Shown one piece after another: positions 5,891-12,289 of a stretch of 15,879 nucleotides of DNA. The notes beneath the pieces were generated by a model. That model was not told where the DNA came from. It ran no database searches and saw only the letters and a list, made by a program, of their open reading frames with translations. The stretch spans positions 1 to 15,879 of the forward strand of contig RHKR01000008.1 in assembly GCA_008363265.1 (NCBI GenBank). Direction: 5' to 3'. The stretch comes from Chlorobiota bacterium. Lineage in GTDB: Bacteria; Bacteroidota; Ignavibacteria; Ignavibacteriales; Ignavibacteriaceae. Each line of letters starts with the position of its first letter. Within the stretch, counting starts at the first letter, position 1. The translations under genes were made by a program, and so were the position numbers.

Positions 5891-5953
5891 GCAGCGAATC
5901 ACATTTCACATTTCACATTTCACATTTCACTTCGCCGCGGCGAATCACATTTC
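5891..5953. repeat. (ACATTTC)x4 array with flanking palindrome
   Basis: Four perfect ACATTTC heptamers (5901-5928) are framed by a 17-bp near-perfect direct repeat, GCAGCGAATCACATTTC at 5891-5907 and GCGGCGAATCACATTTC at 5937-5953. A perfect 14-bp palindrome, TTCGCCGCGGCGAA, lies at 5931-5944, just beyond the stop codon of the EnvC-like gene (5957-5955), and might serve as its terminator, although no clean U-tract follows. Confidence 0.75.
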
Positions 5954-5954
5954 G

Positions 5955-7337
5955 TTAAAACCAAGTGGAAGGATTAAGATTCTGCTTTCCCTTCCAGATC
6001 TCGAAGTGGAAGATATACCCTTCGAGGCTTCTTCCGACGGTGCCGAGTGCAGATCCGCCTTTAACCCGTGTGCCTTCACGCACGGAGATGGTGCCGAGGT
6101 GTCCGTAAACGGTGCGGTAACCTTCTGTGTGGGTGATGATGATAACACTTCCGTATCCGGGAAGCCACTCGATCGCCGAGACCACTCCATCGGCAACGCA
6201 CTTTACAGGCTGTGAGCCCTCAACTTTGAAATCGATCCCGTAGTTAACGGTCACCGTGTTAAGTTCTTCATTTTTATTCTCGCCGTAACCGCGGAAGACC
6301 TTCGCGGAGGTAACGGGTTTCATCAGATTCCCCTTCATCGAAGAGAAAGATTTGCCTGTAACCTCAACATCTTCGTAATCCTCAACGGGCGAACCACCGA
6401 GGTACTCATCGTCTGGTTCGTCAGCGCCTTTAACTTCCTCTTTTTTCTCCTGCTTCGGCTCCGGTTTTTTCTCAGCCACCTTGTCTGCGGGTTTTGTCGG
6501 TTTCGGTTTCTTTGGAGGCTTGGTTTTGGCAATTTTATCCTTCTTCGCCTTCTCCTCTTTTAGGATCAGCTTGTCGATAAGTGAGCCGATCTTTTTCTCC
6601 GACTGCTTTTTCGCCTCAAGCTCCTTTTTCAGCGCGTCCTTGTTCTTGCCGATATCCTTCAGGAGGTCTTTCTGGTCCTCAATGCTCCCCTCGAGGGCGC
6701 TCTCCTCCCCTTTCTTCAGGGCGATAATCTTTGCTTTTTCATCTTTTTCGTACTGAAGTGCTGCCCGCGCCGACTCCAGCCGGTCGATCGAAACCTTGAA
6801 CTCACCCAGCACCTGCTCACCTTTTTCGGTGAATGTTTTGAAGTAGCGGTAACGCCTCAGTGCCTCATCGAGTGAGGCGGAGTTGATAATGTAAAGCCAC
6901 TTGTTCTTTATCAGACCTTTGTACATCGCCACTACATATCGCGCGTAGAACTCGCGAAGGTCTTCGATCTTCTTCTCGAGGGAGGATATTTCCCCCTCCA
7001 GGTCGTTGATCTGACGGGTTTTACCGTCGGCCTCGGCTTGAAGACCGTTCACAAGCTGATTGAGGAGGAACACCTGTTTATTGAGCTTGTCGATCAGCTC
7101 AAAGGTCTTTTTCTCCTCTTTTGTGGCCTTGCCGATCTCATCCTTGAGGGATTTTATCTCATCGCGGATCGCGGCAAGTTCATCTTTTTTCTTATTAATG
7201 TCACCCTTCTGATTGTGTCCATCAAACGAAATGGCCGTAACCAGAAACAGGACTACCAACACCCACACCCCGGGGTGACGCGCGACAGTACCTTTGTTGA
7301 TTCCGTTTGCCGGAGTCAGGGGTGCAGGGTTTTCCAA
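5955..7337 (-). CDS. EnvC-like coiled-coil protein with degenerate M23/LytM domain
   Basis: The protein has 460 residues. Architecture: an N-terminal hydrophobic segment (~24-37), a long heptad-rich coiled coil (~46-130), a middle helical region with 'YARYVVAMYKGLIKN' (131-145) typical of EnvC-like murein hydrolase activators, a second coiled coil (~180-265), a Lys/Pro/Glu-rich linker (~268-305), and a C-terminal LytM fold (~335-460). The zinc site is incomplete: the usual H-x-x-x-D is 'NYGID' (Asn365, Asp369 kept), and the usual H-x-H is 'IFH' (Ile442, His444 kept). Catalysis is therefore unlikely, and the expected role is activating a separate amidase at the septum, as EnvC does. The frame starts with TTG at 7337, one base after the DUF4292 stop; an in-frame TAG closes the frame just upstream, so the start is this TTG or a later GTG. 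It is the last gene of the TPR-DUF4292-EnvC unit. Confidence 0.83.
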   Translation of the reverse strand: MENPAPLTPANGINKGTVARHPGVWVLVVLFLVTAISFDGHNQKGDINKKKDELAAIRDEIKSLKDEIGKATKEEKKTFELIDKLNKQVFLLNQLVNGLQAEADGKTRQINDLEGEISSLEKKIEDLREFYARYVVAMYKGLIKNKWLYIINSASLDEALRRYRYFKTFTEKGEQVLGEFKVSIDRLESARAALQYEKDEKAKIIALKKGEESALEGSIEDQKDLLKDIGKNKDALKKELEAKKQSEKKIGSLIDKLILKEEKAKKDKIAKTKPPKKPKPTKPADKVAEKKPEPKQEKKEEVKGADEPDDEYLGGSPVEDYEDVEVTGKSFSSMKGNLMKPVTSAKVFRGYGENKNEELNTVTVNYGIDFKVEGSQPVKCVADGVVSAIEWLPGYGSVIIITHTEGYRTVYGHLGTISVREGTRVKGGSALGTVGRSLEGYIFHFEIWKGKQNLNPSTWF

Positions 7338-7338
7338 A

Positions 7339-8139
7339 TCAATACTCTATCAGCGTAGCGTCAGCGGGTGGAAGGAACTCGATCTTCGGTTCTTTGTTGA
7401 GCTCGAGTGATTCATAGACCAGTTTAAGGGTCTGATTCATCTTCGGTGCCTTCACTTCAATCGTCTGAGGGAGCATAACAGTCCCGAACCTTTTGAATTC
7501 GGAATACTTCGCGTCCAGCAGCAATTCACCTTTTTTGGTCTTGATCGTGTACGACTCAACGTTCAGTCCCTCAAGCTTAACCTTGTAGGAGACGACATTC
7601 CCCGAGAGGCTGTCGGCGTATGAGAGATTGAAGTAGCCTTTGTCGAACTTAAAATCGGTCGGCTGGGTGTAGAGCCTTGGCTGCATGTTAACCATACCGG
7701 CGAAGGCATCGCGCACATCTTCGAAGCTGAGATCAACCTTGAAGATGTTCCGCAGGGCTACATTATCAACACTTCCCGTGTAAAGTGTGTTGTTAAGGGC
7801 CTCGTAAAACTTGAACTCTTTCTGTGTCAGGAGGACATTGGCGAGCTCGATGCCGAATGGACCGTAAACATTCACATTCAGGGAGTCCGGCCGCTTCAGT
7901 ATCGCCTGAAAGAACGCGGAATTGTCGATCTCGGGTGTCTGTACATACATTTCACCCTTGCCGGTGAGCGTGCGCACCTTCATCCTGTTGGCCTCGAGTT
8001 TCTTAACGAGCCTTTCAGGTTTTATGTTGCCGTCGAGTATCTCGGTGTCGTCATCATATGATTCAACGGGAGTAGCGCAACCCTGCCATCCCAACGCGAG
8101 GGGGAGGACAAGAAAAAGCAAAAATAGTGTTCTTCTCAA
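7339..8139 (-). CDS. DUF4292 family lipoprotein
   Basis: The protein has 266 residues. The N-terminus 'MRRTLFLLFLVLPLALGWQGC' has a two-Arg n-region, a hydrophobic core and a lipobox-like 'WQGC', so Cys21 is the probable lipidated residue. The mature protein is beta-rich, with repeated amphipathic strands such as 'MKVRTLTGKGEMYVQTP' and 'FFQAILKRPDSLNVNVYGPF'. That matches DUF4292, which resembles the half-barrel LolA/LolB fold that binds lipids or lipoproteins, so a role in outer-membrane lipoprotein or lipid handling is inferred, not shown. The start is TTG at 8139: it overlaps the TPR gene's TGA (TTGA), GAGG lies at the right distance upstream, and no other start would keep the signal peptide. 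Translational coupling with both neighbours is likely. Confidence 0.8.
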   Translation of the reverse strand: MRRTLFLLFLVLPLALGWQGCATPVESYDDDTEILDGNIKPERLVKKLEANRMKVRTLTGKGEMYVQTPEIDNSAFFQAILKRPDSLNVNVYGPFGIELANVLLTQKEFKFYEALNNTLYTGSVDNVALRNIFKVDLSFEDVRDAFAGMVNMQPRLYTQPTDFKFDKGYFNLSYADSLSGNVVSYKVKLEGLNVESYTIKTKKGELLLDAKYSEFKRFGTVMLPQTIEVKAPKMNQTLKLVYESLELNKEPKIEFLPPADATLIEY

Positions 8140-9953
8140 ATTTCGCCTCTTTCGATCTTTCTTTTGATTGATTCGTTTTCTTTATCAAATTCCAGAGCCT
8201 TTCGCCAATAAACGAGGGCTTCATCTTTATTCCCAAGTTTGAACATCACATCGCCGAAGTGGTCCAGGAGTTCATGGTTGTCGCCATCCATGGCGAGCGC
8301 TTTTTCTATGTAAACTTTTGCGGTGTCGTAATTTCCGAGTTTGAAGTGTACCCAGCCGTAAGTGTCCATGTATGATGGACTGTTGGGGTCAACCTCCAGC
8401 GCGATCTTCGCCAACCGGAGCGCCTCATCGAGCCTCACTCCCCTTTTAGACAGCGAATAAGCAAAATTATTCGCCGCCAGGGCATTTTTCGGATCGATCT
8501 GGAGCGAGAGGGTGTAAAGACTGTCGCTTTTGGCCTGATTACCCATTCCGTCGCAAACGATCGCGAGCGAATTAAGAAGGTCGGTGTTTCTTGGCTCCAG
8601 TTCCAATGCCTTCTCATAGACCTCAACCGCGAGTGTGTCTTTCTTCAGACGCGAAAGCGTGAAGGCGTAAGCCGACCATGTGTTGATCTCGTTCGGATTA
8701 AGGTCGGTTGCTTTAAAGAGGAACGGTTCCGATGCGGCGTAGTCGCCATTAAGAGCGTACGACAGCCCAAGAAAAAAGTTGATCAGGAAGTCATCGGGGA
8801 AGTTATCGTGCGCCCGCTCCATAATGAAGGCGGCTTCTTTGTACTTTTTCGCGTCGTAAACGAGTCCGCCGATCCTCTGCCACACCTGTAGGTAAAGGAA
8901 TGAGTCACCGGGTACTTTAAAAAATCTCTCTTTGGCCGCGAGCGTATCACCCAGAAGAGTGGCGATCGCCCCTTTGTAGAAGTGGGTTATCCAGTTAACC
9001 GTGTCTTTTTCGACCACTGTGAAAATTGTGTCAGCCACCCTCAGAAGTGTATCGTTCGCAAGTGCCTTCTCGAAATATACAACGCCGATGTTCAGTTTCA
9101 TGTCGAGCCGCGTATCGGGGGCTTCAATCAGTTTCAGATATGGGGCTGACGCAGCGACAAAATTGTTTTGCTCGACAAATATTCTCGCCTTCGATTCAAG
9201 TGCTCCCGGGTCGTCAGGGAAGATCTGGAGTATCCCCTCGATGTGGGAGAGGGCTTTGTCATACTTTTTCAGACTGATATAGTAGTTCACAAGCACCTGC
9301 TTCAGTTCGGTGCTCGAAGGGTTGTACTGGAGAAACTCCTCGATTATTTCTGTTGATCTCTCCTTGTTGCCGGTCTTGTCGTAGAGATCGGCGAGGCGGA
9401 TGTAGGCGTTCCAGTCCTCGGGCTCTTCCTCGAGAATTTTTAGATACACTTCGATCGCCGAGAGGGGCTTGCTCTTCTCATAAATGTTGGCGAGCCGGTA
9501 TAGGGCACTGTAGTCACCGGGATAGCGTTTTACCAGCGCGGAGATCACGGCCTCGGCCGCGTCGGGCTGTCTGCCTGAAGTGTAGATATCTGCCAGGAGA
9601 TAGTAATACTCCTTCTCGAGCGAATCCTTTGCAACGGCTTCCTTCGCGTACGGAAGTGCCTGCGAAAGCTTGCCAAGCATGTAGTAGTTCTTGGCCAATC
9701 CGTAGCTAATACCGGGTGCAGGATCGAACTCATACGCGGTCAGAAGTGAGTTGACCGCCATCAGATACTCTCCCCTTGCCTCATGCCCTGTGGCGATGAT
9801 GAAATTCTCAAGCGCCATCTCGGGTGAAATTGGACGCTTCACTTCCTGCTGAGTATTGGCAGCCACGGTCTTCTCCTCAACGGGCGCGGAACCGCATCCG
9901 TAAAAGAGGACGAAAGCCGTTAGAATTGCTGTTACTCGTGCAAGGGTCTTCAT
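8136..9953 (-). CDS. TPR-repeat lipoprotein
   Basis: The protein has 605 residues from the ATG at 9953. That start gives 'MKTLARVTAILTAFVLFYGC', a lipoprotein-type signal with Cys20, whereas the longer upstream frame has no such signal and is rejected. The rest is a near-continuous series of 34-residue tetratricopeptide repeats with recognisable W/Y-G/A-Y-A-P signatures, for example 'YYYLLADIYTSGRQPDAAEA', 'WNAYIRLADLYDKTGNKERS', 'INTWSAYAFTLSRLKKDTLA' and 'SYMDTYGWVHFKLGNYDTAK'. Roughly a dozen or more repeats span residues ~45-600. TPR solenoids bind peptides or proteins. Anchored in the periplasm or outer membrane beside DUF4292 and an EnvC-like protein, it is likely a scaffold in cell-envelope assembly or division. 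The exact partner is unknown. The stop overlaps the next gene. Confidence 0.87.
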   Translation of the reverse strand: MKTLARVTAILTAFVLFYGCGSAPVEEKTVAANTQQEVKRPISPEMALENFIIATGHEARGEYLMAVNSLLTAYEFDPAPGISYGLAKNYYMLGKLSQALPYAKEAVAKDSLEKEYYYLLADIYTSGRQPDAAEAVISALVKRYPGDYSALYRLANIYEKSKPLSAIEVYLKILEEEPEDWNAYIRLADLYDKTGNKERSTEIIEEFLQYNPSSTELKQVLVNYYISLKKYDKALSHIEGILQIFPDDPGALESKARIFVEQNNFVAASAPYLKLIEAPDTRLDMKLNIGVVYFEKALANDTLLRVADTIFTVVEKDTVNWITHFYKGAIATLLGDTLAAKERFFKVPGDSFLYLQVWQRIGGLVYDAKKYKEAAFIMERAHDNFPDDFLINFFLGLSYALNGDYAASEPFLFKATDLNPNEINTWSAYAFTLSRLKKDTLAVEVYEKALELEPRNTDLLNSLAIVCDGMGNQAKSDSLYTLSLQIDPKNALAANNFAYSLSKRGVRLDEALRLAKIALEVDPNSPSYMDTYGWVHFKLGNYDTAKVYIEKALAMDGDNHELLDHFGDVMFKLGNKDEALVYWRKALEFDKENESIKRKIERGEI

Positions 9954-10045
9954 CGTGAATCGTTTACAGGGAGAAATCCGGAATTGTTCCAATACGGTAA
10001 ATTGGTGAAATCCCGTGGAATTAAAAGTCCTAAAATTTACGATCT

Positions 10046-10093
10046 CAAAGTTAAACATTTTGAGCCTTTAATCTGCTTTTTACCGTATTTTTG
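10046..10093. promoter_or_regulatory. Divergent promoter region between TPR gene and small membrane-protein gene
   Basis: TAACTTTG on the minus strand (10053-10046) and TATTTTTG on the plus strand (10086-10093) both match the -7 element TAnnTTTG, facing away from each other toward the TPR gene and the gene at 10160. Neither has a TTG at the ideal 19-nt distance; the plus-strand copy has one 23 nt upstream (10060-10062). Implied leaders are about 85 and 60 nt. Confidence 0.35.
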
Positions 10094-10159
10094 CATGGTG
10101 GTTTCGGCGGTATACACCAGGTTTACAACACCGTCTCCCACACAGAATAAACACGCAAA

Positions 10160-10531
10160 ATGAAACTGAAAATGACCCTTTTAGCCCTTTTCTTCATCCT
10201 TGCCGGTGCCGGCCTTGTGGCTTTTTTGCTCCACGGCTATGTTTTTTCGATTTATGAGGTTACTCTCAACGAGGTACCAAAGGTGGTGATATCCGGTGAC
10301 ACTGTGGAGATAACCGTTATCCCAGTAAATGGACTCGGTTTCCGCCCCCCGCTCAGAACCGCCCCTTTCAGGATGGAGTTCAGACAGGGTGAGGGCCTCA
10401 CAGCGCCCGCGGGCGGCAGCACTTCGGAAGGGTCGGTTAAACTAAAATGCCTGAAACCCGGAAGGGTTGAAGTGCTGGTGATCCCTGAACACGCTCTGAA
10501 ACCGACCATGATCGAATTTGAGATCAAGTGA
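10160..10531 (+). CDS. Hypothetical membrane-anchored protein with Ig-like beta domain
   Basis: A 123-residue protein that I do not recognise. A strongly hydrophobic N-terminal segment after 'MKLKM' (residues ~6-25, ending near 'LLHGYVF') is either an uncleaved anchor or a signal peptide. The remainder is beta-rich: 'VPKVVISGDTVEITVIPVNG' opens the domain and 'GSVKLKCLKPGRVEVLVIP' lies near its end. This pattern is like an Ig-like or cohesin-like domain with a 'G.a.V.V' final strand. Codon use matches the flanking G+C-rich genes. There is no Shine-Dalgarno before the ATG. It lies 88 nt upstream of the outer-membrane protein gene on the same strand, so co-transcription is possible. A periplasmic or surface structural role is only a guess. 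Confidence 0.65.
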   Translation: MKLKMTLLALFFILAGAGLVAFLLHGYVFSIYEVTLNEVPKVVISGDTVEITVIPVNGLGFRPPLRTAPFRMEFRQGEGLTAPAGGSTSEGSVKLKCLKPGRVEVLVIPEHALKPTMIEFEIK

Positions 10532-10619
10532 CCACTTCCCGTCCGTCAGTCACAACGGGCACACGAAATCTTATTTTATTTTGTAAATTAGTGCATCAAA
10601 AAAAATCGGAAATTGCCTG

Positions 10620-11390
10620 ATGAAAAAGGTTTTCGCTCTAATACTCGTACTCCTGATCAATTTTCCAGTAATTCCCCAGTACATGGCGGGTGAAAAACTC
10701 GATTTCGAACCCCGTTTTCTGATCGACATGCCCACGGCAGGTGTGCTGAAAAGAGGGTTCGTAAGCGTTGGCTCCGACCTTATGCCGGGCGGCGTGCTGC
10801 TCACGAGACTTGATGTCGGCGTGTTCGACAACTTGAGCTTCGGGATCTCCTACGGCGGTGAGAATGTTATCGGATCAGGCGATGTGAAGTGGTACAAGTA
10901 TCCCGGTGTGAACATCAGGTTCAAGGTAATCGATGAGACACTCAATCTACCCTCGGTAACCGTTGGTGCCGACCTCCAGGGTAAGGGACAGTATTTCTCC
11001 GAAGAGAGCCGCTACGAGATAAAGTCACCCGGCATCTTCGCAGCTGTCAGCAAGAATTACAAGTTCCTCGGGTACCTCAGTCTGCATGGTATCATTAATT
11101 ATTCCTTCGAGCAGAAAGACGGCGACAACTTCACCAATTTCATGGTCGGAGTCGAGAAAACCGTCGGCTCGAGCGTTTCTCTGATGGTTGAGTACAATTT
11201 CGGATTCAATGACAACTCAAACAATACCTTCGGCAAAGGTAACGGCTACCTCCACGCCGGCATCCGCTGGGCAGTCGCGGAGGGCTTCTCCCTCGGTTTC
11301 GATTTTCGTGACCTCCTCAACAACAAGAAGTGGTCACCCTCAACCGCCGACCGCGGCATAAAGTTTGAGTTCACGAGAAGGATTTTGTAG
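10620..11390 (+). CDS. Outer-membrane beta-barrel protein, YjbH-like
   Basis: The protein has 256 residues. A Sec signal peptide (~1-20, 'MKKVFALILVLLINFP') is followed by a protein dominated by alternating amphipathic strands rich in Gly and aromatics ('LLTRLDVGVFDNLSFGISYG', 'FLGYLSLHGIINYSFEQKDG', 'SVSLMVEYNFGFNDNSNN', 'YLHAGIRWAVAEGFSLGFDF'). The opening 'PTAGVLKRGFVSVG' and the 'GISYGGENVIGSGD' strand match a recurrent family of small barrel proteins in Ignavibacteria/KSB1-type genomes with distant similarity to YjbH. No enzymatic motif is present; its function is unknown, possibly a surface or exopolysaccharide-related porin. The stop is one base before the MNT start. Confidence 0.65.
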   Translation: MKKVFALILVLLINFPVIPQYMAGEKLDFEPRFLIDMPTAGVLKRGFVSVGSDLMPGGVLLTRLDVGVFDNLSFGISYGGENVIGSGDVKWYKYPGVNIRFKVIDETLNLPSVTVGADLQGKGQYFSEESRYEIKSPGIFAAVSKNYKFLGYLSLHGIINYSFEQKDGDNFTNFMVGVEKTVGSSVSLMVEYNFGFNDNSNNTFGKGNGYLHAGIRWAVAEGFSLGFDFRDLLNNKKWSPSTADRGIKFEFTRRIL

Positions 11391-11391
11391 G

Positions 11392-11688
11392 ATGAACAGG
11401 AACGATGTTCTTGAATATCTCAGAAGTAAAAAAGAATATTTTTATTCAACCTATCGTATTGTGCAGATCGGATTGTTTGGTTCATATGCCCGCGGCACTG
11501 CCACACCCCAAAGTGACATCGACCTTCTGATCGAGTTTGAAGAGAATACCCCCGAGATCTTCGACAAGAAGTTTGAGTTCCGCGAAGAAGTCGCGAAGGA
11601 ATTAAATCTGAATGTTGATGTTTGCCGTGTGAAATCGATCAAGTCAGCATTCCGTCAGGATATTTTAAGCGAGGCAATCTTTGCTTAA
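11392..11688 (+). CDS. mntA: MNT-family minimal nucleotidyltransferase antitoxin
   Basis: A 98-residue protein with the minimal nucleotidyltransferase core: 'IGLFGSYARGTATPQSDIDL' carries the G-S-x10-D-x-D motif (Gly30-Ser31, Asp42, Asp44), with a third acidic position at Asp76 in 'NVDVC'. All three metal-binding positions look intact. In characterised MntA/HepT pairs the antitoxin AMPylates a tyrosine next to the toxin's HEPN active site and so silences it; this is family knowledge. The ATG at 11392 follows the barrel-protein stop by one base, with AAGGA at 11378-11382. Its end overlaps the HEPN gene by 8 nt (11681-11688), the usual two-gene arrangement. Confidence 0.88.
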   Translation: MNRNDVLEYLRSKKEYFYSTYRIVQIGLFGSYARGTATPQSDIDLLIEFEENTPEIFDKKFEFREEVAKELNLNVDVCRVKSIKSAFRQDILSEAIFA

Positions 11689-12034
11689 GAAAGACGGCAT
11701 GCTCGTTTTCAACATTCTTGAAGCCGCTGAGAAGGTAATAAAGTTCTCCGGCGGATTCAAGGATTACAAGGAAATGTCAGACGATGCGGTCTCATTCGAC
11801 GCGATCTTGATGAATTTCATAGTTATAGGTGAGATGGCGAGCAAACTGTCAGATCAATTCAGGCAGACGGTCCACAACATCGAATGGAGAAAGATAATTG
11901 CTTTCCGTAATATTATTGCTCACGAATATTTCGGCATTGACCCTGAAGAAGTCTGGGAGATAATTCACACCAAAGTTCCTGATCTGATCGAGGAATTGAA
12001 AAAGGTTTCGGATAGATCAGACCGACCTGAATAG
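11681..12034 (+). CDS. hepT: HepT-like HEPN-domain ribonuclease toxin (DUF86)
   Basis: The protein has 117 residues and is all-helical. It carries the HEPN signature 'RNIIAHEY' near the C-terminus: Arg76-x4-His81-x-Tyr83, the R-x4-H-x-Y catalytic motif of HepT RNases, with Tyr83 being the residue AMPylated by MntA in studied systems. 'FIVIGEMASKLS' (46-57) is another DUF86 hallmark. The start is TTG at 11681, preceded by GCGAGG at the right distance; it overlaps the antitoxin stop and gives the normal family N-terminus, while the ATG at 11699 would cut the first helix. The motif is complete, so the toxin is probably active. It forms a toxin-antitoxin or abortive-infection module with the preceding gene. 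Confidence 0.87.
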   Translation: MLKKDGMLVFNILEAAEKVIKFSGGFKDYKEMSDDAVSFDAILMNFIVIGEMASKLSDQFRQTVHNIEWRKIIAFRNIIAHEYFGIDPEEVWEIIHTKVPDLIEELKKVSDRSDRPE

Positions 12035-12269
12035 AATCCTTTTTTACTTTGAGAAATGCCCCGGTGCGTTCACCGGGAACCACCAACTTTCGAACCTGTA
12101 GTACAGTTCAATTTAGTATTTCAAAAAACGAAGGATCGATTATTGCGGTTAGAATCGCGAGAAAGTCTCGATTTCGAAAAATGCTGAGAAAATCAGAGGA
12201 AATTGCAGTATCACAAACTAGGAATACAGGTAGGAAAAAATCCGGCGCGGTGAGTAAATTGGAGGAAAA
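12035..12269. other. Intergenic spacer between convergent hepT and nfnB
   Basis: No convincing gene is present. A 7-bp G+C-rich hairpin (CCCGGTG 12060-12066, CACCGGG 12071-12077) lies 25 nt after the hepT stop without a T-run on its 3' side, so it is at best a weak terminator. A small imperfect hairpin (CGAGA-AAG-TCTCG, about 12157-12169) is also visible. The stretch is locally more AT-rich than the flanking genes. Confidence 0.5.
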
Positions 12270-12289
12270 GGGTGAGCTACTGCTCACCC
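12270..12289 (-). terminator. Intrinsic terminator overlapping the nfnB stop codon
   Basis: A perfect 8-bp stem, GGGTGAGC/GCTCACCC, with a 4-nt loop (12278-12281), is followed on the minus strand by TTTTCC. The last codons of nfnB form the 5' arm, and the TAG stop (12279-12277) sits in the loop and first base of the 3' arm. The downstream U-tract is short (four), so its strength is uncertain, but it is the only terminator-like structure ending this operon. Confidence 0.65.

Noticed and set aside
9954..10058. N-terminal extension of the TPR gene to an ATG at 10058
   Set aside because: The ATG at 9953 gives a proper lipoprotein signal peptide; the extension would bury it and overlaps a TAnnTTTG promoter-like element.
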